Source: JABDIY01 sp963751955 (lineage in GTDB: Bacteria > Actinomycetota > Acidimicrobiia > Acidimicrobiales > SZUA-35). From it: a stretch of DNA of 64,000 nt. Location: the NCBI GenBank assembly GCA_963751955.1, contig CAVVWM010000009.1, positions 289,441 through 353,440 on the forward strand, in the 5' to 3' direction. Shown here in pieces: positions 34,688-43,796 of the stretch. The notes under the pieces are model-generated. The model did not search any database, was not told the DNA's origin, and saw only the letters and a list, made by a program, of their open reading frames with translations. Numbering within the stretch: position 1 is the stretch's first letter; each line of letters starts with the position of its first letter. Both the position numbers and the translations under genes were made by a program.

Positions 34688-35452
34688 ATGTACCGCAGTC
34701 GTGGGTTTCGCTTCATGGGGATCATCTTGGGCCTCGCGCTCGTGGCCACCGCATGTGGTGGCAGCGACGCCACACCCGATGACGCCACCACCACAGTTGA
34801 GTCGTCTTCAGATGACGAAAGCACCACTGCCGCCTCCAGCACCACAACAACTGCGGCGGAACCACTGTCGGGCGACAGCGGCTCGGAATACTGCGACAAG
34901 GTGCGCGAGGCGGAGGCTTCAGACCAATCACCACTCGACTTCAGCTTCTTCGGAAGTACCCCCGAAGAGATCGAGACGCAGTTCGAGAAAAACCTCGAGA
35001 TCTTCGCCGAATGGCCGGCGGTCGCTCCCGACGAGATCAAGGATGACGCCGAGCTCATCTTCGACTTCTATGAGCAGTTTGTAGAACGCGGCAATGCCCT
35101 CAACTGGAATCTCGACGCCATGGCAGACGACGAAGCCTTCAATACCACGTTCGACAATCCCGACCTGGACGCTGCCACGGTCAACGTTGAGAACTACACC
35201 CGCGATGTGTGCGGTGTCGACCTCACCCAGTCGGGAACGCCACCAGTTGGCGACAGCGCCGACCCACTCGGCGATCTTCTCACCGACCTCGGAATCCCGA
35301 TCCCCACCAACATTCTGAGCGAAGAAAACCTGGAGTGCTTGACAACTGCATTGGAACCACTGCTCGACGCAGGCATCGGTGAAGGTTACGTTCCAACCGC
35401 TGAGGATCTCGCGCTGTTTTCCGAGGCAATCGACACCTGCGGAATCGGCTGA
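34688..35452 (+). CDS. secreted lipoprotein of unknown function
   Basis: 254 residues with GGAGG 4 nt before the ATG. A lipoprotein signal (MGIILGLALVATACGG) is followed by a low-complexity Asp/Ser/Thr/Ala linker to about residue 60. A helical domain starts SEYCDKVREAEASDQ; it holds EELEIF-like repeats and cysteines near DVCGVD, LECLTT and DTCGIG. This layout recurs in many copies in Acidimicrobiia genomes, but no function is known to me. A TAGGGT at 34657-34662 could be its -10 element. Confidence 0.75.
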   Translation: MYRSRGFRFMGIILGLALVATACGGSDATPDDATTTVESSSDDESTTAASSTTTTAAEPLSGDSGSEYCDKVREAEASDQSPLDFSFFGSTPEEIETQFEKNLEIFAEWPAVAPDEIKDDAELIFDFYEQFVERGNALNWNLDAMADDEAFNTTFDNPDLDAATVNVENYTRDVCGVDLTQSGTPPVGDSADPLGDLLTDLGIPIPTNILSEENLECLTTALEPLLDAGIGEGYVPTAEDLALFSEAIDTCGIG

Positions 35453-35537
35453 GTCTCACATAACAAGCCGGTTCGGGACTTTCGGCCCTGCGACAAGACG
35501 GTGGCCGGTCCCTAGCGTCGAGACCGAAGGAGTTCAC

Positions 35538-36736
35538 ATGGATTTCGCGGTTTCGGACAAGATGCAGACCATTCTCGACATGGTCAACGGGTTCATGGAC
35601 GACGAGGTGATCCCGCTCGAAGGCGAGTTTCTCCACGGCGACCCCGAGGAGCTCGAAAAAGGATCGTCGCCGCTCAGAACAAGGTCCAGCAGATGGAGCT
35701 GTGGGCCCCGAACCACCCGGTTGAATTCGGGGGCCTGGGCCTCTCGATGGTCGAACATGGATTGTTGAGCGAGGCGCTGGGCCGTAGCCCGCTGGGGCAC
35801 CGCGTCTTCAATGCCCAAGCGCCCGACGCCGGCAACATAGAAATCCTTCACAAGTACGCCACCGACGAGCAGAGGGAGCGATTCTTGCGCCCCCTTGTCG
35901 CTGGCGAGATCCGTAGCTGCTTCTCCATGACCGAACCCGAGATGCCCGGTTCCAATCCCACCATGATGGCGACCACAGCCGTGCGCGATGGGGACGACTA
36001 TGTAATCAATGGTCAGAAGTGGTTCACGTCATCGGCCGACGGAGCTGCGTTCGCAGTGGTCATGGCTGTGACCGACCCCGACGCGCCTCCGCATCAGCGG
36101 GCCAGCATGATTCTGGTGCCGACGGAGACCCCCGGCTTCAACCTCGTCCGCAATGTCAGTGTGATGGGTCATGCCGGATCGGGACATGCCAGCCACGGGG
36201 AGGTGAGCTACCAGTCGTGCCGCGTGCCACGGTCCAACCTTCTCGGCCCAGAGGGCTCTGGATTTGTGATTGCTCAGGACCGTCTGGGACCTGGTCGGAT
36301 CCACCATTGCATGCGCTGGCTGGGAATTGCCGGTCGAGCGTTCGACATGATGTGTGAGCGGGCCAACAAGCGGTCGATCGCTCCTGATGGTTCGACGCTG
36401 GCGGACCGACAGGTGATCCAGCATTGGGCAGCCGAGTTGCAGGCAGAGATTCAAGGCGCCCGTCTTCTGACTCTGCACGCCGCCTGGCTGATCGACGAAC
36501 GGGGAGCAAAGGCAGCGCGAGACGAGATCTCGGCTATCAAGTTCTCCGTGGCCAACACGATGCTGCGAGCTGTCGACACCGCCATCCAAGTCCACGGAGC
36601 ACTCGGTGTCACCGACGACACCGTCCTCGCCTACTGGTACCGGCACGAGCGGGCGGCGCGGATCTACGACGGTGCCGACGAGGTCCACAAGACTTCACTG
36701 GGACGTCGGATCTTGCGCCGGTACGCGAGCAGCTGA
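35538..36736 (+). CDS. acyl-CoA dehydrogenase, one-base frame break near the start
   Basis: AAGGAG lies 5 nt before the ATG at 35538. The first 42 residues (MDFAVSDKMQTILDMVNGFMDDEVIPLEGEF...) run into a frame break after ELEK. Adding one A to the A5 run near 35660 gives ELEKRIVAAQNKVQQMELWAPNHP, and the frame stays open to 36736. Family motifs include SCFSMTEPEMPGSNP, GQKWFTSSADGAAFAVVMA, YQSCRVPRSNLLGPEGSGF, and the C-terminal HGALGVTDDTVLAYWYRHERAARIYDGADEVHK. About 400 residues. It oxidises an acyl-CoA at the alpha-beta bond with FAD; chain length unknown. Confidence 0.85.
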
Positions 36737-36920
36737 GGTCTCGGTTTTCGGCACTGGGGAGGGCTTGGCGCCCAGGGTTGACCAAACGCGTTCGATCCAG
36801 TGGCGACCATCCCCGAGATGATCTGGGCGCAGTGATTGTTGGCGGCGCCTCGCTGGTGTTGGTCGCCATGGCGGAGGGACTTGCTGCCACGCGACCGCAG
36901 TACGTGCGGGCGAGGTGAAC

Positions 36921-38402
36921 CTAGCGGCTTACAGCCGGGGTCGGTTGGGCGCTCTCAGCCGCTGCAACCAACCGCTCGGTCAACTGTTTCCAAATGATCT
37001 TGTGGGCCGGAAGGAGGACCCACCAGTAGGCCCGCCCGGCCACCCCTCGAGGATGGAATCGTGCCAGCTGACGCAAGCTGGTTTGGCCGTCTTCCCCGGT
37101 GATGATCCGCCATTCGAGCCAGGCACCGCCCGGAACCTTCATTTCCGCTCTTAGGCGTAGCAGCGTGGGCCGTTCATAGGCCTCGACACGAAAGAAGTCG
37201 AGTGCGTCGCCAACTCGTAGCTCGTCGGGATGGCGTCTGCCCCGCCTCATTCCAACTCCGCCGATGATCTTGTCGAGCCAGCCACGAATTGTCCAGAGAA
37301 CATTGGCGGCATACCAACCACGTTCGCCGCCTACTCCTGACACGGCGGTGAACAGAGTGTCGGGGCTCGCCGTCGAAACGAGCTCTTGGATGTTCTGATA
37401 AATGGTGCCTCCAGCCCAGTCGGGGTCCTGGGGCATCGGCGAGGCCGGCGCATTGCCACGGGTGCTGTCCATCCAGCTGGTCTTCATCTGAAGATCTCCG
37501 ACGACGGCCAAAGCTCGCTCGATGGCGGTGTCGAGCGTGAACGGCGTATGTTCGATGAATCGCTGAATGTCACGTTCTGGACTGACCACGACGTCATTGA
37601 TCAGGCTGTCGACCAGAGGGCGAGCCAACCCGTATGGCAGCGGCGTTACAAGGTTGATCCAGTGGGAGGACAAGCGAGGGGTGAGGAGCGGGACAGGAAT
37701 GATCAGCCGCCGCCGGAGGCCGGCGATAGCGGCGTATCGATCCATCATGTCGCGATAGGTGAGCACATCAGGGCCGCCGATCTCCAGGATCTCACCCGCC
37801 GTTTCCGGCGTGTCGAGGACAGCCACGAGGTAGAAGAGGACGTCTGCAATCCCAATGGGCTGACACTTCGTGCTGGTCACCCAGCGTGGGCAGATCATTG
37901 CGGGAAGAACCTCGTCGAGGTGACGAAGCATTTCGAAGGAGGCGCTCCCGGAACCGATGATGACCGCAGCACGCAACTCGGTGACGGGCACTGTCCCGGC
38001 AGCGAGAACATGACCGACTTCGTGGCGGCTCGCAAGGTGGTCGGACAGCCGATCCGGCTCGTCCTCACCGAGTCCGCCAAGATAAACAATACGTTTCACG
38101 CCGGCCTTTTCTGCCGCGTTTCTTGTGTTCTCAGCACCGATGCGGTCAGCCTTTTCGAAGTCACCGGCGTGGCCCATGGCGTGCACGAGGTAGTAGACGG
38201 CGTCCATCCCCTGCAACGTTTCATCGACCGACCGGCTATCGAGGACATCTGCGGCGACCACCTCTACGTCAGAGCGCCAATCGACCCCGGCCAGCTTGTC
38301 CGGTGTCCGGGCCAGACAACGGACCTCATGCCCCTCTTCAAGAAGTTTGGGAACGAGCCTGCCACCGACATATCCGGTGGAACCGATAACTGCGACCCTC
38401 AT
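36921..38402 (-). CDS. NAD(P)-binding Rossmann protein with C-terminal DUF2867-type domain
   Basis: 493 residues. Residues 1 to about 300 are an atypical SDR/NmrA-like domain opening MRVAVIGSTGYVGGRLVPKLLEEGHEVRCLAR, with YYLVHAMG and RIVYLGGLGEDEPDRLSDHLASR. Residues about 330-490 form a DUF2867/SRPBCC-like domain (GGERGWYAANVLWTIRGWLDKIIGGVGMRRGRR...LRVGDALDFFRVE...LRLRAEMKVPGGAWLEW). This two-domain architecture is common in Actinobacteria; I know of no defined substrate. The ATG overlaps the stop of the SRPBCC gene upstream (ATGA). Confidence 0.85.
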   Translation of the reverse strand: MRVAVIGSTGYVGGRLVPKLLEEGHEVRCLARTPDKLAGVDWRSDVEVVAADVLDSRSVDETLQGMDAVYYLVHAMGHAGDFEKADRIGAENTRNAAEKAGVKRIVYLGGLGEDEPDRLSDHLASRHEVGHVLAAGTVPVTELRAAVIIGSGSASFEMLRHLDEVLPAMICPRWVTSTKCQPIGIADVLFYLVAVLDTPETAGEILEIGGPDVLTYRDMMDRYAAIAGLRRRLIIPVPLLTPRLSSHWINLVTPLPYGLARPLVDSLINDVVVSPERDIQRFIEHTPFTLDTAIERALAVVGDLQMKTSWMDSTRGNAPASPMPQDPDWAGGTIYQNIQELVSTASPDTLFTAVSGVGGERGWYAANVLWTIRGWLDKIIGGVGMRRGRRHPDELRVGDALDFFRVEAYERPTLLRLRAEMKVPGGAWLEWRIITGEDGQTSLRQLARFHPRGVAGRAYWWVLLPAHKIIWKQLTERLVAAAESAQPTPAVSR

Positions 38403-38791
38403 ACGTTTGCCACTTCATTCACAGCCATCGCTTCGAGGCGGTGCAGCGCCAGTTGGCACACCGGGAGATAACCCGCCGCTGGCCATGGAACACCGAATCC
38501 CACGCGGCAACGACCGGAACTCAATTCCTCCACAGAGTGATCGGTAGCTGGCAGCCCTGCGACCTTCCATGCCCAGTATGTGCCATCGGAGTAGCTGGTG
38601 ATCTCGAACTTCAGATCCAAGCCAATCACGGTGGTGAGAGTCCCCCGGGAACCGCGTTCCATACGAGGGCCGTCGACTCGGGCGCTCCGTAGGCTCGGGC
38701 CCCACTCGGGCCAACGGCCAAGATCGGTGAGCAAGTCCCACAGAACGGCTGCGGGAGCATCGATGGTGCGCCGGACACTGAGTCGCTTCAC
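38399..38791 (-). CDS. SRPBCC family protein
   Basis: 130 residues: MKRLSVRRTIDAPAAVLWDLLTDLGRWPEWGPSLRSARV, the standard start of polyketide-cyclase/dehydrase-like START proteins. A short C-terminal helix ends VPTG-like region and LHRLEAMAVNEVANV. Its stop overlaps the downstream NAD-binding protein gene by 4 bp, so the two are coupled; a lipid or hydrophobic small-molecule role is an inference. Confidence 0.8.
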   Translation of the reverse strand: MKRLSVRRTIDAPAAVLWDLLTDLGRWPEWGPSLRSARVDGPRMERGSRGTLTTVIGLDLKFEITSYSDGTYWAWKVAGLPATDHSVEELSSGRCRVGFGVPWPAAGYLPVCQLALHRLEAMAVNEVANV

Positions 38792-38839
38792 CGACGGAAT
38801 CCTAACGCCGCATCGGGTTCGAACGAGAAGTCCGCCCGA

Positions 38840-39346
38840 CTAAGGAGGTGAGACTTCACCGATCGTGACCTCAGCTGGATCGAGACCAAGCTTCTCATAC
38901 AAGTTCGATGCAAAACGTCTACCTGTAACTTGCATGCTGGAGTGCATGACTCTTTCGACCGCCGGGCGGGAAAGACCCGGTAGCGGCAGGTCGACCCGGA
39001 GAACGAGATCCACCTTCAGGCCGGTTGCCCTGTCCCCTTCGGGTGTCAGGTCGTAGGTTCCTTCCACCCCCGCGCGCTCGTTCACCCCGTTTGGCGGGTC
39101 GTGGGCGAAGACGATCTGGCGACCTTCGGTGAACTCCATCCGTTCGGTGAACACCGGTTCGACCTTCAAGCCCAACCCCTCGATGCCGTTCAGCGTCCAT
39201 GTCCAGTTCGAGCCCGAAGCCCTGATCGATCGGACCAGCGGAGTGAGCGCAGCCAGCATGTCAGGATCGGTGATCAACTGCCAGATTTGATCGGATGAAA
39301 CCGGCACTGTCGACACGGAGATGTTACGGGCGGAGAACCAGGTCAC
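38840..39346 (-). CDS. SRPBCC family protein
   Basis: 168 residues from a GTG. SVSTVPVSSDQIWQLITDPDMLAALTPLVRSIRASG marks the START-like fold; the body has a beta-rich core (VEGTYDLTPEGDRATGLKVDLVLRVDLPLPGL) and a long final helix (AVERVMHSSMQVTGRRFASNLYEKLG). It is the second SRPBCC gene in a row, 48 bp before the first, and probably heads the three-gene unit 39346-36921. Confidence 0.75.
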   Translation of the reverse strand: MTWFSARNISVSTVPVSSDQIWQLITDPDMLAALTPLVRSIRASGSNWTWTLNGIEGLGLKVEPVFTERMEFTEGRQIVFAHDPPNGVNERAGVEGTYDLTPEGDRATGLKVDLVLRVDLPLPGLSRPAVERVMHSSMQVTGRRFASNLYEKLGLDPAEVTIGEVSPP

Positions 39347-39487
39347 CGGATGTTTCTACAGCACGAAGCGGACGGCCGACCAACTGTGGCGCAAGCGTTT
39401 TGGTGCCGCCTTGCACCACATATGAGCGACGACATTGGCATGATGGAACCACGTGGAGCGATGCCGAAGGTGAGTGATGCCGCCAGT

Positions 39488-40528
39488 ATGACGAGCCCAG
39501 ACGACATTGCCGACACCGTGTTGCGCAAATGCCAGGACGCAATTCCGGCATGGCGTCACCTGACCACGGCCGATTTCGATTTCGACGATCCCAAGGGTTT
39601 TTCTTCGTTCACAATCGGTGTCCGGGCACACGAGTCGATCGAGCCACCCGCAGTGCTCTATCGACAGCTCGCCGGAAAGGAGAACGCGATACTCGATTTC
39701 GAGACTGAGCGCGACGTGTTCCTCCTCCTCGGAGACGCCGCTATCGCTGCACGTTGCCTGCACTACGACGAGACGTGCCGGATCGAGGCGTTCTACCGCG
39801 GTCGAACCTTGACCTCCGAGGACGTCTTTGATCCGGTGATCCAACGAGGTGTCGCCAACGAGTTGTACCGGCTTCATAGCCTCGAACCCAGCGGCCTGCC
39901 TCCGGAGACATTCTTTGAGCTGCTGACCCACAAGTGGGGCGAGCTGGCACGATTCGTTCTCACCGAAGGCGGCGCAGCGTTCCCCAGCGACGAACAGGAA
40001 CTCTGCCGCGATCTTCAGAACATCTACCACTCAGACACCGTGAACAAAGTGCTTCGTTGCCTGCCCGAGGGAACGCCGGTGTTCTGCCACAACGACACCT
40101 ATCACGGCAACGTGTTTCTGTTGGATGATGGCACCGTGAAGTTGCTCGACTTCGAATTTTCGTGCCTGAATCACATTGCGTTCGACTTCGCAAACTTCTT
40201 CGCCGAAACCGTGATGGAACACGGTCTGCCCGACCCCCCGCACTTCCGGATCGCGGAGCCGAGATTCACCGACAACGACCTCGGTTCGTTCATCGGCTTC
40301 TACCTCGAGAACGCCGAGTTCGAAGATGAGCCGGCCAAGGAGACGCGTTTGTCAGAGCTTGTCATCCAGACCCGGCGAGCCCTGATGCTGTCCGACTACA
40401 TGTACGCAATGGCCGCCCTTCCGTTGGCGCTCGAACCCATCCAGAAGATCAGGTTCATCCCATACGCGCACCAACGATTCCACAAGTTTCTGGATCGATG
40501 GGATCAAGAGTTCGGCCAGCTCCACTAA
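39488..40528 (+). CDS. choline/ethanolamine kinase-like phosphotransferase
   Basis: About 346 residues with the kinase-like catalytic core: TPVFCHNDTYHGNVFLLDDGTVKLLDFEFSCLNHIAFDFANFFAE. This holds the HxDxxxxN-type Brenner motif and the metal-binding DFE. The acceptor could be choline, ethanolamine or another small alcohol. The start is uncertain: ATG at 39488 (MTSPDDIADTVLRKC) is chosen as nearest to the conserved region; in-frame ATGs at 39422 and 39350 are alternatives, and none has a strong ribosome site. Confidence 0.8.
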   Translation: MTSPDDIADTVLRKCQDAIPAWRHLTTADFDFDDPKGFSSFTIGVRAHESIEPPAVLYRQLAGKENAILDFETERDVFLLLGDAAIAARCLHYDETCRIEAFYRGRTLTSEDVFDPVIQRGVANELYRLHSLEPSGLPPETFFELLTHKWGELARFVLTEGGAAFPSDEQELCRDLQNIYHSDTVNKVLRCLPEGTPVFCHNDTYHGNVFLLDDGTVKLLDFEFSCLNHIAFDFANFFAETVMEHGLPDPPHFRIAEPRFTDNDLGSFIGFYLENAEFEDEPAKETRLSELVIQTRRALMLSDYMYAMAALPLALEPIQKIRFIPYAHQRFHKFLDRWDQEFGQLH

Positions 40529-40605
40529 TCGGGTTCGTCGATCAAAAGGGCAACGTCGGCTAACCTCCCCTGCACATGACCCTCGGGCGAGGGATCGAGG
40601 AGCGC

Positions 40606-41013
40606 ATGGACCTGTTACGAGAATTTCGGCACTATCTGTTCACGGCTCGGGCCCTGGATCTGGCGATCGGGGTCGTGGTGGGTGTTGCGTTCGGCACCGT
40701 CATCAAGTCGTTCGTGGACAACCTGGTCAGTCCGCTCATGTCCGTTGTGGGGAACTTCGACTTCTCCAAACTGTCCATCGAGTTCCGAGGCGGAGAGTTC
40801 CTGTACGGCCTTTTCATCAATGACGTCATTGCGTTCCTGCTCGTCGCAACGACGGTGTTCCTGGCTGTCGTCCGCCCTAAACGGACCTACGAGGCCCGCC
40901 TGGATGCACAGGCCGAATCGACCGTGACATGTCAAGCATGTCTTTCCACCATTCCCGCAGCAGCAAGGCGATGCGCCTTCTGCCGAGAGGATCAGCTCGG
41001 TGTCCAAGAGTGA
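40606..41013 (+). CDS. mscL: large-conductance mechanosensitive channel MscL with C-terminal Cys4 tail
   Basis: 135 residues from the ATG at 40606: MDLLREFRHYLFTARALDLAIGVVVGVAFGTVIKSFVDNLVSPLMSVVG is the classic MscL first helix and gate. The second helix is FINDVIAFLLVATTVFLAVV. MscL opens under membrane tension to relieve osmotic downshock. The tail replaces the usual coiled coil with CQACLSTIPAAARRCAFC, a zinc-ribbon-like Cys4 pattern. GAGGAG lies 3 nt before this ATG. A TAACCT at 40561 may be the -10, which would make the in-frame ATG at 40576 nearly leaderless. Confidence 0.92.
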   Translation: MDLLREFRHYLFTARALDLAIGVVVGVAFGTVIKSFVDNLVSPLMSVVGNFDFSKLSIEFRGGEFLYGLFINDVIAFLLVATTVFLAVVRPKRTYEARLDAQAESTVTCQACLSTIPAAARRCAFCREDQLGVQE

Positions 41014-41216
41014 ACCACCGAACCGTTCCGCACCCCCGAACGCGTCGCCCGCTTCCCACCATCTACCCGACGGCGCCCGCGTTGCACCAGGTGCCCGTCC
41101 TTCGCTGCTGGCAGAAGCACAGCTTCACATAACAAACGAAGAAGCGGCAAGCGGTGCACCGGGCATCGGCTTCGGCGAGTGAGACGACCTCGGTCCTGGT
41201 CACATCGCTGGGTCGG

Positions 41217-41966
41217 CTAGCGAAGTATTGAAGGCGCATGGCCCGCGAGAATGGCCTTCTCCATCGCGTTGAGTTGCTCGGCCGGCGCAAGGCCAACCTC
41301 GGCGAGTTCGTCTCGGAGCCGGGTGCAAGCCCGCAGCGCTTCGACCCGCCGACCACATCCCGAGAGAGCGGCAATCAACAGGTACCAGAGGTGTTCTCGG
41401 TAAGGGTTTTCCTCGACGGCACTCTCGAGTTCGCCAACGACCAACTCGTCGTGGCCCAGCAACAGGTCGGCTTCCAGGATCAGTTCCATGGCGAGGAGTC
41501 GTAGCTCGTCGAGCCGGTACGCCTCGAGCCGGAACCCTTCGTCGTCAGCGAGATCTCCGAAGGGCCGCCCACGCCACAGAGTGAGTGCCTCACGGCAGAT
41601 CACCTGGGACCGTTCGGGGTCCTCCCGCGACTCGGCGGCGGCGTTGACGAGCCTCTCAAACGCCAACGCATCGATGGTGTCGGCATCTGCTCTGAGTTCG
41701 TACGAATGGTCCATGCGGACAATTGCGTCAGCGCCGAGGATGTGCCGTAGATGCGAGACGTAGGACTGAAGGGTGTTGTACGCCGACGCTGGAGGATGAT
41801 CGCCCCAGAGGATCTCGTACAGGTGGTCGATCGGGACCGCGTGGTCAGCTCCGATGGCAAGAGCGCCCAACAGTGCGCGGGCCTGGCGTCCGCCGACGTT
41901 CACCGGCCCCGAAGGCGTGAGAACGTCGATCGGGCCGAGCACCCGGATGATTTGGTCGCCAAGCAT
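41217..41966 (-). CDS. SARP/BTAD-family transcriptional regulator
   Basis: 249 residues. The N-terminal OmpR-like winged helix reads IIRVLGPIDVLTPSGPVNVGGRQARALLGAL...LYEILWGDHPPASAYNTLQSYVSHLRHILG. The rest is a bacterial transcriptional activation domain of TPR-like helices (LRLLAMELILEADLLLGHDELVVGELESAV...HLWYLLIAALSGCGRRVEALRACTRLRDEL). There is no ATPase domain, so it is a small SARP. GAGGTGAGG lies just before the ATG. It is divergent from the tandem-repeat membrane protein gene across 157 bp, so that gene is the obvious target candidate. Confidence 0.88.
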   Translation of the reverse strand: MLGDQIIRVLGPIDVLTPSGPVNVGGRQARALLGALAIGADHAVPIDHLYEILWGDHPPASAYNTLQSYVSHLRHILGADAIVRMDHSYELRADADTIDALAFERLVNAAAESREDPERSQVICREALTLWRGRPFGDLADDEGFRLEAYRLDELRLLAMELILEADLLLGHDELVVGELESAVEENPYREHLWYLLIAALSGCGRRVEALRACTRLRDELAEVGLAPAEQLNAMEKAILAGHAPSILR

Positions 41967-42123
41967 GGCACCTCACCTCTGCTTCCAGTGTCCTTCATGT
42001 GGTTTGCATGTCCAGTGCCAGAAGTCCCACAGACTCGATACAGACGCTCCGCTAAAGGCGCACAAGGGGTGTGAGGAGAATGGGAGACGAAGAAGAAGTC
42101 AGAACCGAGGAAAGGAGAACTTG

Positions 42124-42792
42124 ATGAAACTATATGAACGGCACCCAGCTCGGGAAACGATCAAAGAGCTTCCCGAAACACACGAGGTTCTTCCCGAACT
42201 TCCCCATGATGTATCCATCCCTGATGACGTAAGCGGGATTACACACCCTGTGACAGCCGGTGGCGGTCGCGCAGCGTCCGGCATTCGCTGGATGCGGTGG
42301 GTACCCGCAGTCCTCTTGGTAGTGGCGTGGGCGGTTGTTGTTGGTCTGGCACAACGAGGTGACAGCACCGACACGGTGGCTCTTGAGCCAGAACCGTGGA
42401 TCACCATCACCGAGGGCCCGGGATCGAACTCCCTGGCCGCCACACAATTTGCAGTCCCGGTCCCTTGGGTAACCGTGACTGAAGGCCCGGGATCGAACTC
42501 CCTGGCCGCCACCCGAGTGGCAGTCCCGATCCCATGGGTAACCGTGACTGAAGGCCCGGGATCAAACTCCCTGGCCGCCACCCGAGTGGCAGTCCCGATC
42601 CCATGGGTAACCGTGACTGAAGGCCCGGGATCAAACTCCCTGGCCGCCACCCGAGTGGCAGTCCCGATCCCATGGGTAACCGTGACTGAAGGCCCGGGAT
42701 CCCACACCCTGGCACCAACTAACATGACAGTTACGGCAGTCCCTTGGACCACCCCCACGGAAGGCCCGGGATCCCACTCATTGGCCCCGTGA
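42124..42792 (+). CDS. single-pass membrane protein with tandem TEGPGS repeats
   Basis: 222 residues. AAAGGAG lies 6 nt before the ATG at 42124. Residues 1-57 are polar and acidic (KELPETHEVLPELPHDV); residues about 59-76 are a transmembrane helix (VPAVLLVVAWAVVVGLA). Residues 91-222 are six copies of a 23-residue unit PW-V/I-T-V-TEGPGSNSLAATRVAVPI, with the last two copies diverged (SHTLAPT, SHSLAP). There is no signal peptide, so the repeats probably lie outside the membrane. No enzyme motif and no family recognised. An intrinsic terminator follows the stop. Probably controlled by the divergent SARP regulator. Confidence 0.75.
   Translation: MKLYERHPARETIKELPETHEVLPELPHDVSIPDDVSGITHPVTAGGGRAASGIRWMRWVPAVLLVVAWAVVVGLAQRGDSTDTVALEPEPWITITEGPGSNSLAATQFAVPVPWVTVTEGPGSNSLAATRVAVPIPWVTVTEGPGSNSLAATRVAVPIPWVTVTEGPGSNSLAATRVAVPIPWVTVTEGPGSHTLAPTNMTVTAVPWTTPTEGPGSHSLAP
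42394..42741 (+). repeat. 69-bp tandem repeat, five units plus a partial sixth
   Basis: Unit starts are 42394, 42463, 42532, 42601 and 42670 (the last is 72 bp), with a short diverged unit at 42742-42792. The units at 42532 and 42601 look identical and the one at 42463 differs at only a few bases, so the array expanded recently and copy number may vary between strains or be collapsed in assembly. Confidence 0.95.
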
Positions 42793-42811
42793 ACATCAGG
42801 TAAGCACCCAG

Positions 42812-42840
42812 AACACGTGCTCTCACCGGGCACGTGTTTT
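42812..42840 (+). terminator. intrinsic terminator of the repeat-protein gene
   Basis: AACACGTGC (42812-42820) pairs perfectly with GCACGTGTT (42830-42838) across a 9-nt loop and is followed by T's. It lies 20 bp after the stop codon at 42792 and also faces the end of the convergent arginase-family gene at 42871. Confidence 0.8.
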
Positions 42841-42870
42841 GTTCGCGCCGAGCGTGCCGAACTGCTGCGG

Positions 42871-43668
42871 TCAGCTCCGCTGCAGCATCGCAGCGGCGAC
42901 CTCTTTGACGAGTTTGGCAGCGACCATCGCCGTCATCTCAACAAGATCCCGATTTGGGTTGAGCTCAACCACATCCGCTCCAACCAATGGGCCCGGTAGT
43001 GCGTCGATGACGTCGAGCACCTCTCGCAGGGTGAGTCCGCCAGGCTCGTGGTGGGACACACCCGGAGCAATCGACGGATCGAGACCGTCGAGGTCAATGC
43101 TCAGGTAGATGGGGCCCTCAAGCTGTGAAGCGTCAAACATGTGGAGTTCTCGTGGCGACAACATCGTGACGTTCCAGCGCTCGGCCTGCTGGCGCTGATG
43201 CGGCGTTGCGGTCCGGATACCCAGTTGAACCAAGCGTGCCATGCAGTCTTGTTCCAAGGCCCTTGCGAACGGCGAAGCGTGACTCAGGGGGTTGCCGTCC
43301 AGATCGTCGTAGAGATCGGGGTGGGCGTCTACGTGGACAACCGTGAGATTGTCGTAATACTGGCGAAAGGCTCGCAGGATGGGGTAGGTGATGGAGTGAT
43401 CGCCGCCCAACGTGATGGTCTGCCGGCCTGCGGCGAGCTGGTCCGCGATTGCCTCAGTGATGAGGCGGGCATCCTCGTCAGAGCCGCTCTCGTTTGCGAT
43501 CGACACATTGCCAATGTCGTCCAGATGGGCGATTACCTCAATGGATGCCTCGGAGGAGCTGTTGTGCGAGCCCGAGTGCAGTGCGGTTCGGATCGCCTCC
43601 GGCCCCCGTGCCGCACCGAAGAGGTGCGATGAGTTCGCGTCCAAGGCAACGCCGATCAGGGAGATCAT
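42871..43668 (-). CDS. arginase/agmatinase-family ureohydrolase
   Basis: 265 residues from the ATG at 43668, with AAAGGA 6 nt upstream. Manganese-site motifs are intact: ITLGGDHSITYPIL, VVHVDAHPDLYDD and YLSIDLDGLDPSIAPGVSHHEPGG. The family hydrolyses guanidino compounds (arginine, agmatine, formimidoglutamate, guanidinobutyrate) to urea or formamide; the substrate cannot be told. A start at 43713 would add a non-conserved leader. Confidence 0.9.
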   Translation of the reverse strand: MISLIGVALDANSSHLFGAARGPEAIRTALHSGSHNSSSEASIEVIAHLDDIGNVSIANESGSDEDARLITEAIADQLAAGRQTITLGGDHSITYPILRAFRQYYDNLTVVHVDAHPDLYDDLDGNPLSHASPFARALEQDCMARLVQLGIRTATPHQRQQAERWNVTMLSPRELHMFDASQLEGPIYLSIDLDGLDPSIAPGVSHHEPGGLTLREVLDVIDALPGPLVGADVVELNPNRDLVEMTAMVAAKLVKEVAAAMLQRS

Positions 43669-43796
43669 GACCTGTCCTTTCAGGGCGAGTTGCTCGACAG
43701 TACCGGGTGGCACACCAAGGGTGAGCGTTCGTGGCCGGCTTTTCCGGCGAACAATGAGCGTGCCAGCGACGGGCGGAACCGGCCGCTACCGTCGGT

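Noticed and set aside
41000..41182. 60-codon plus-strand ORF after mscL
   Set aside because: GTG start inside mscL without a ribosome site, Pro/Ala/Ser-rich shadow-like composition, no homologue recognised.
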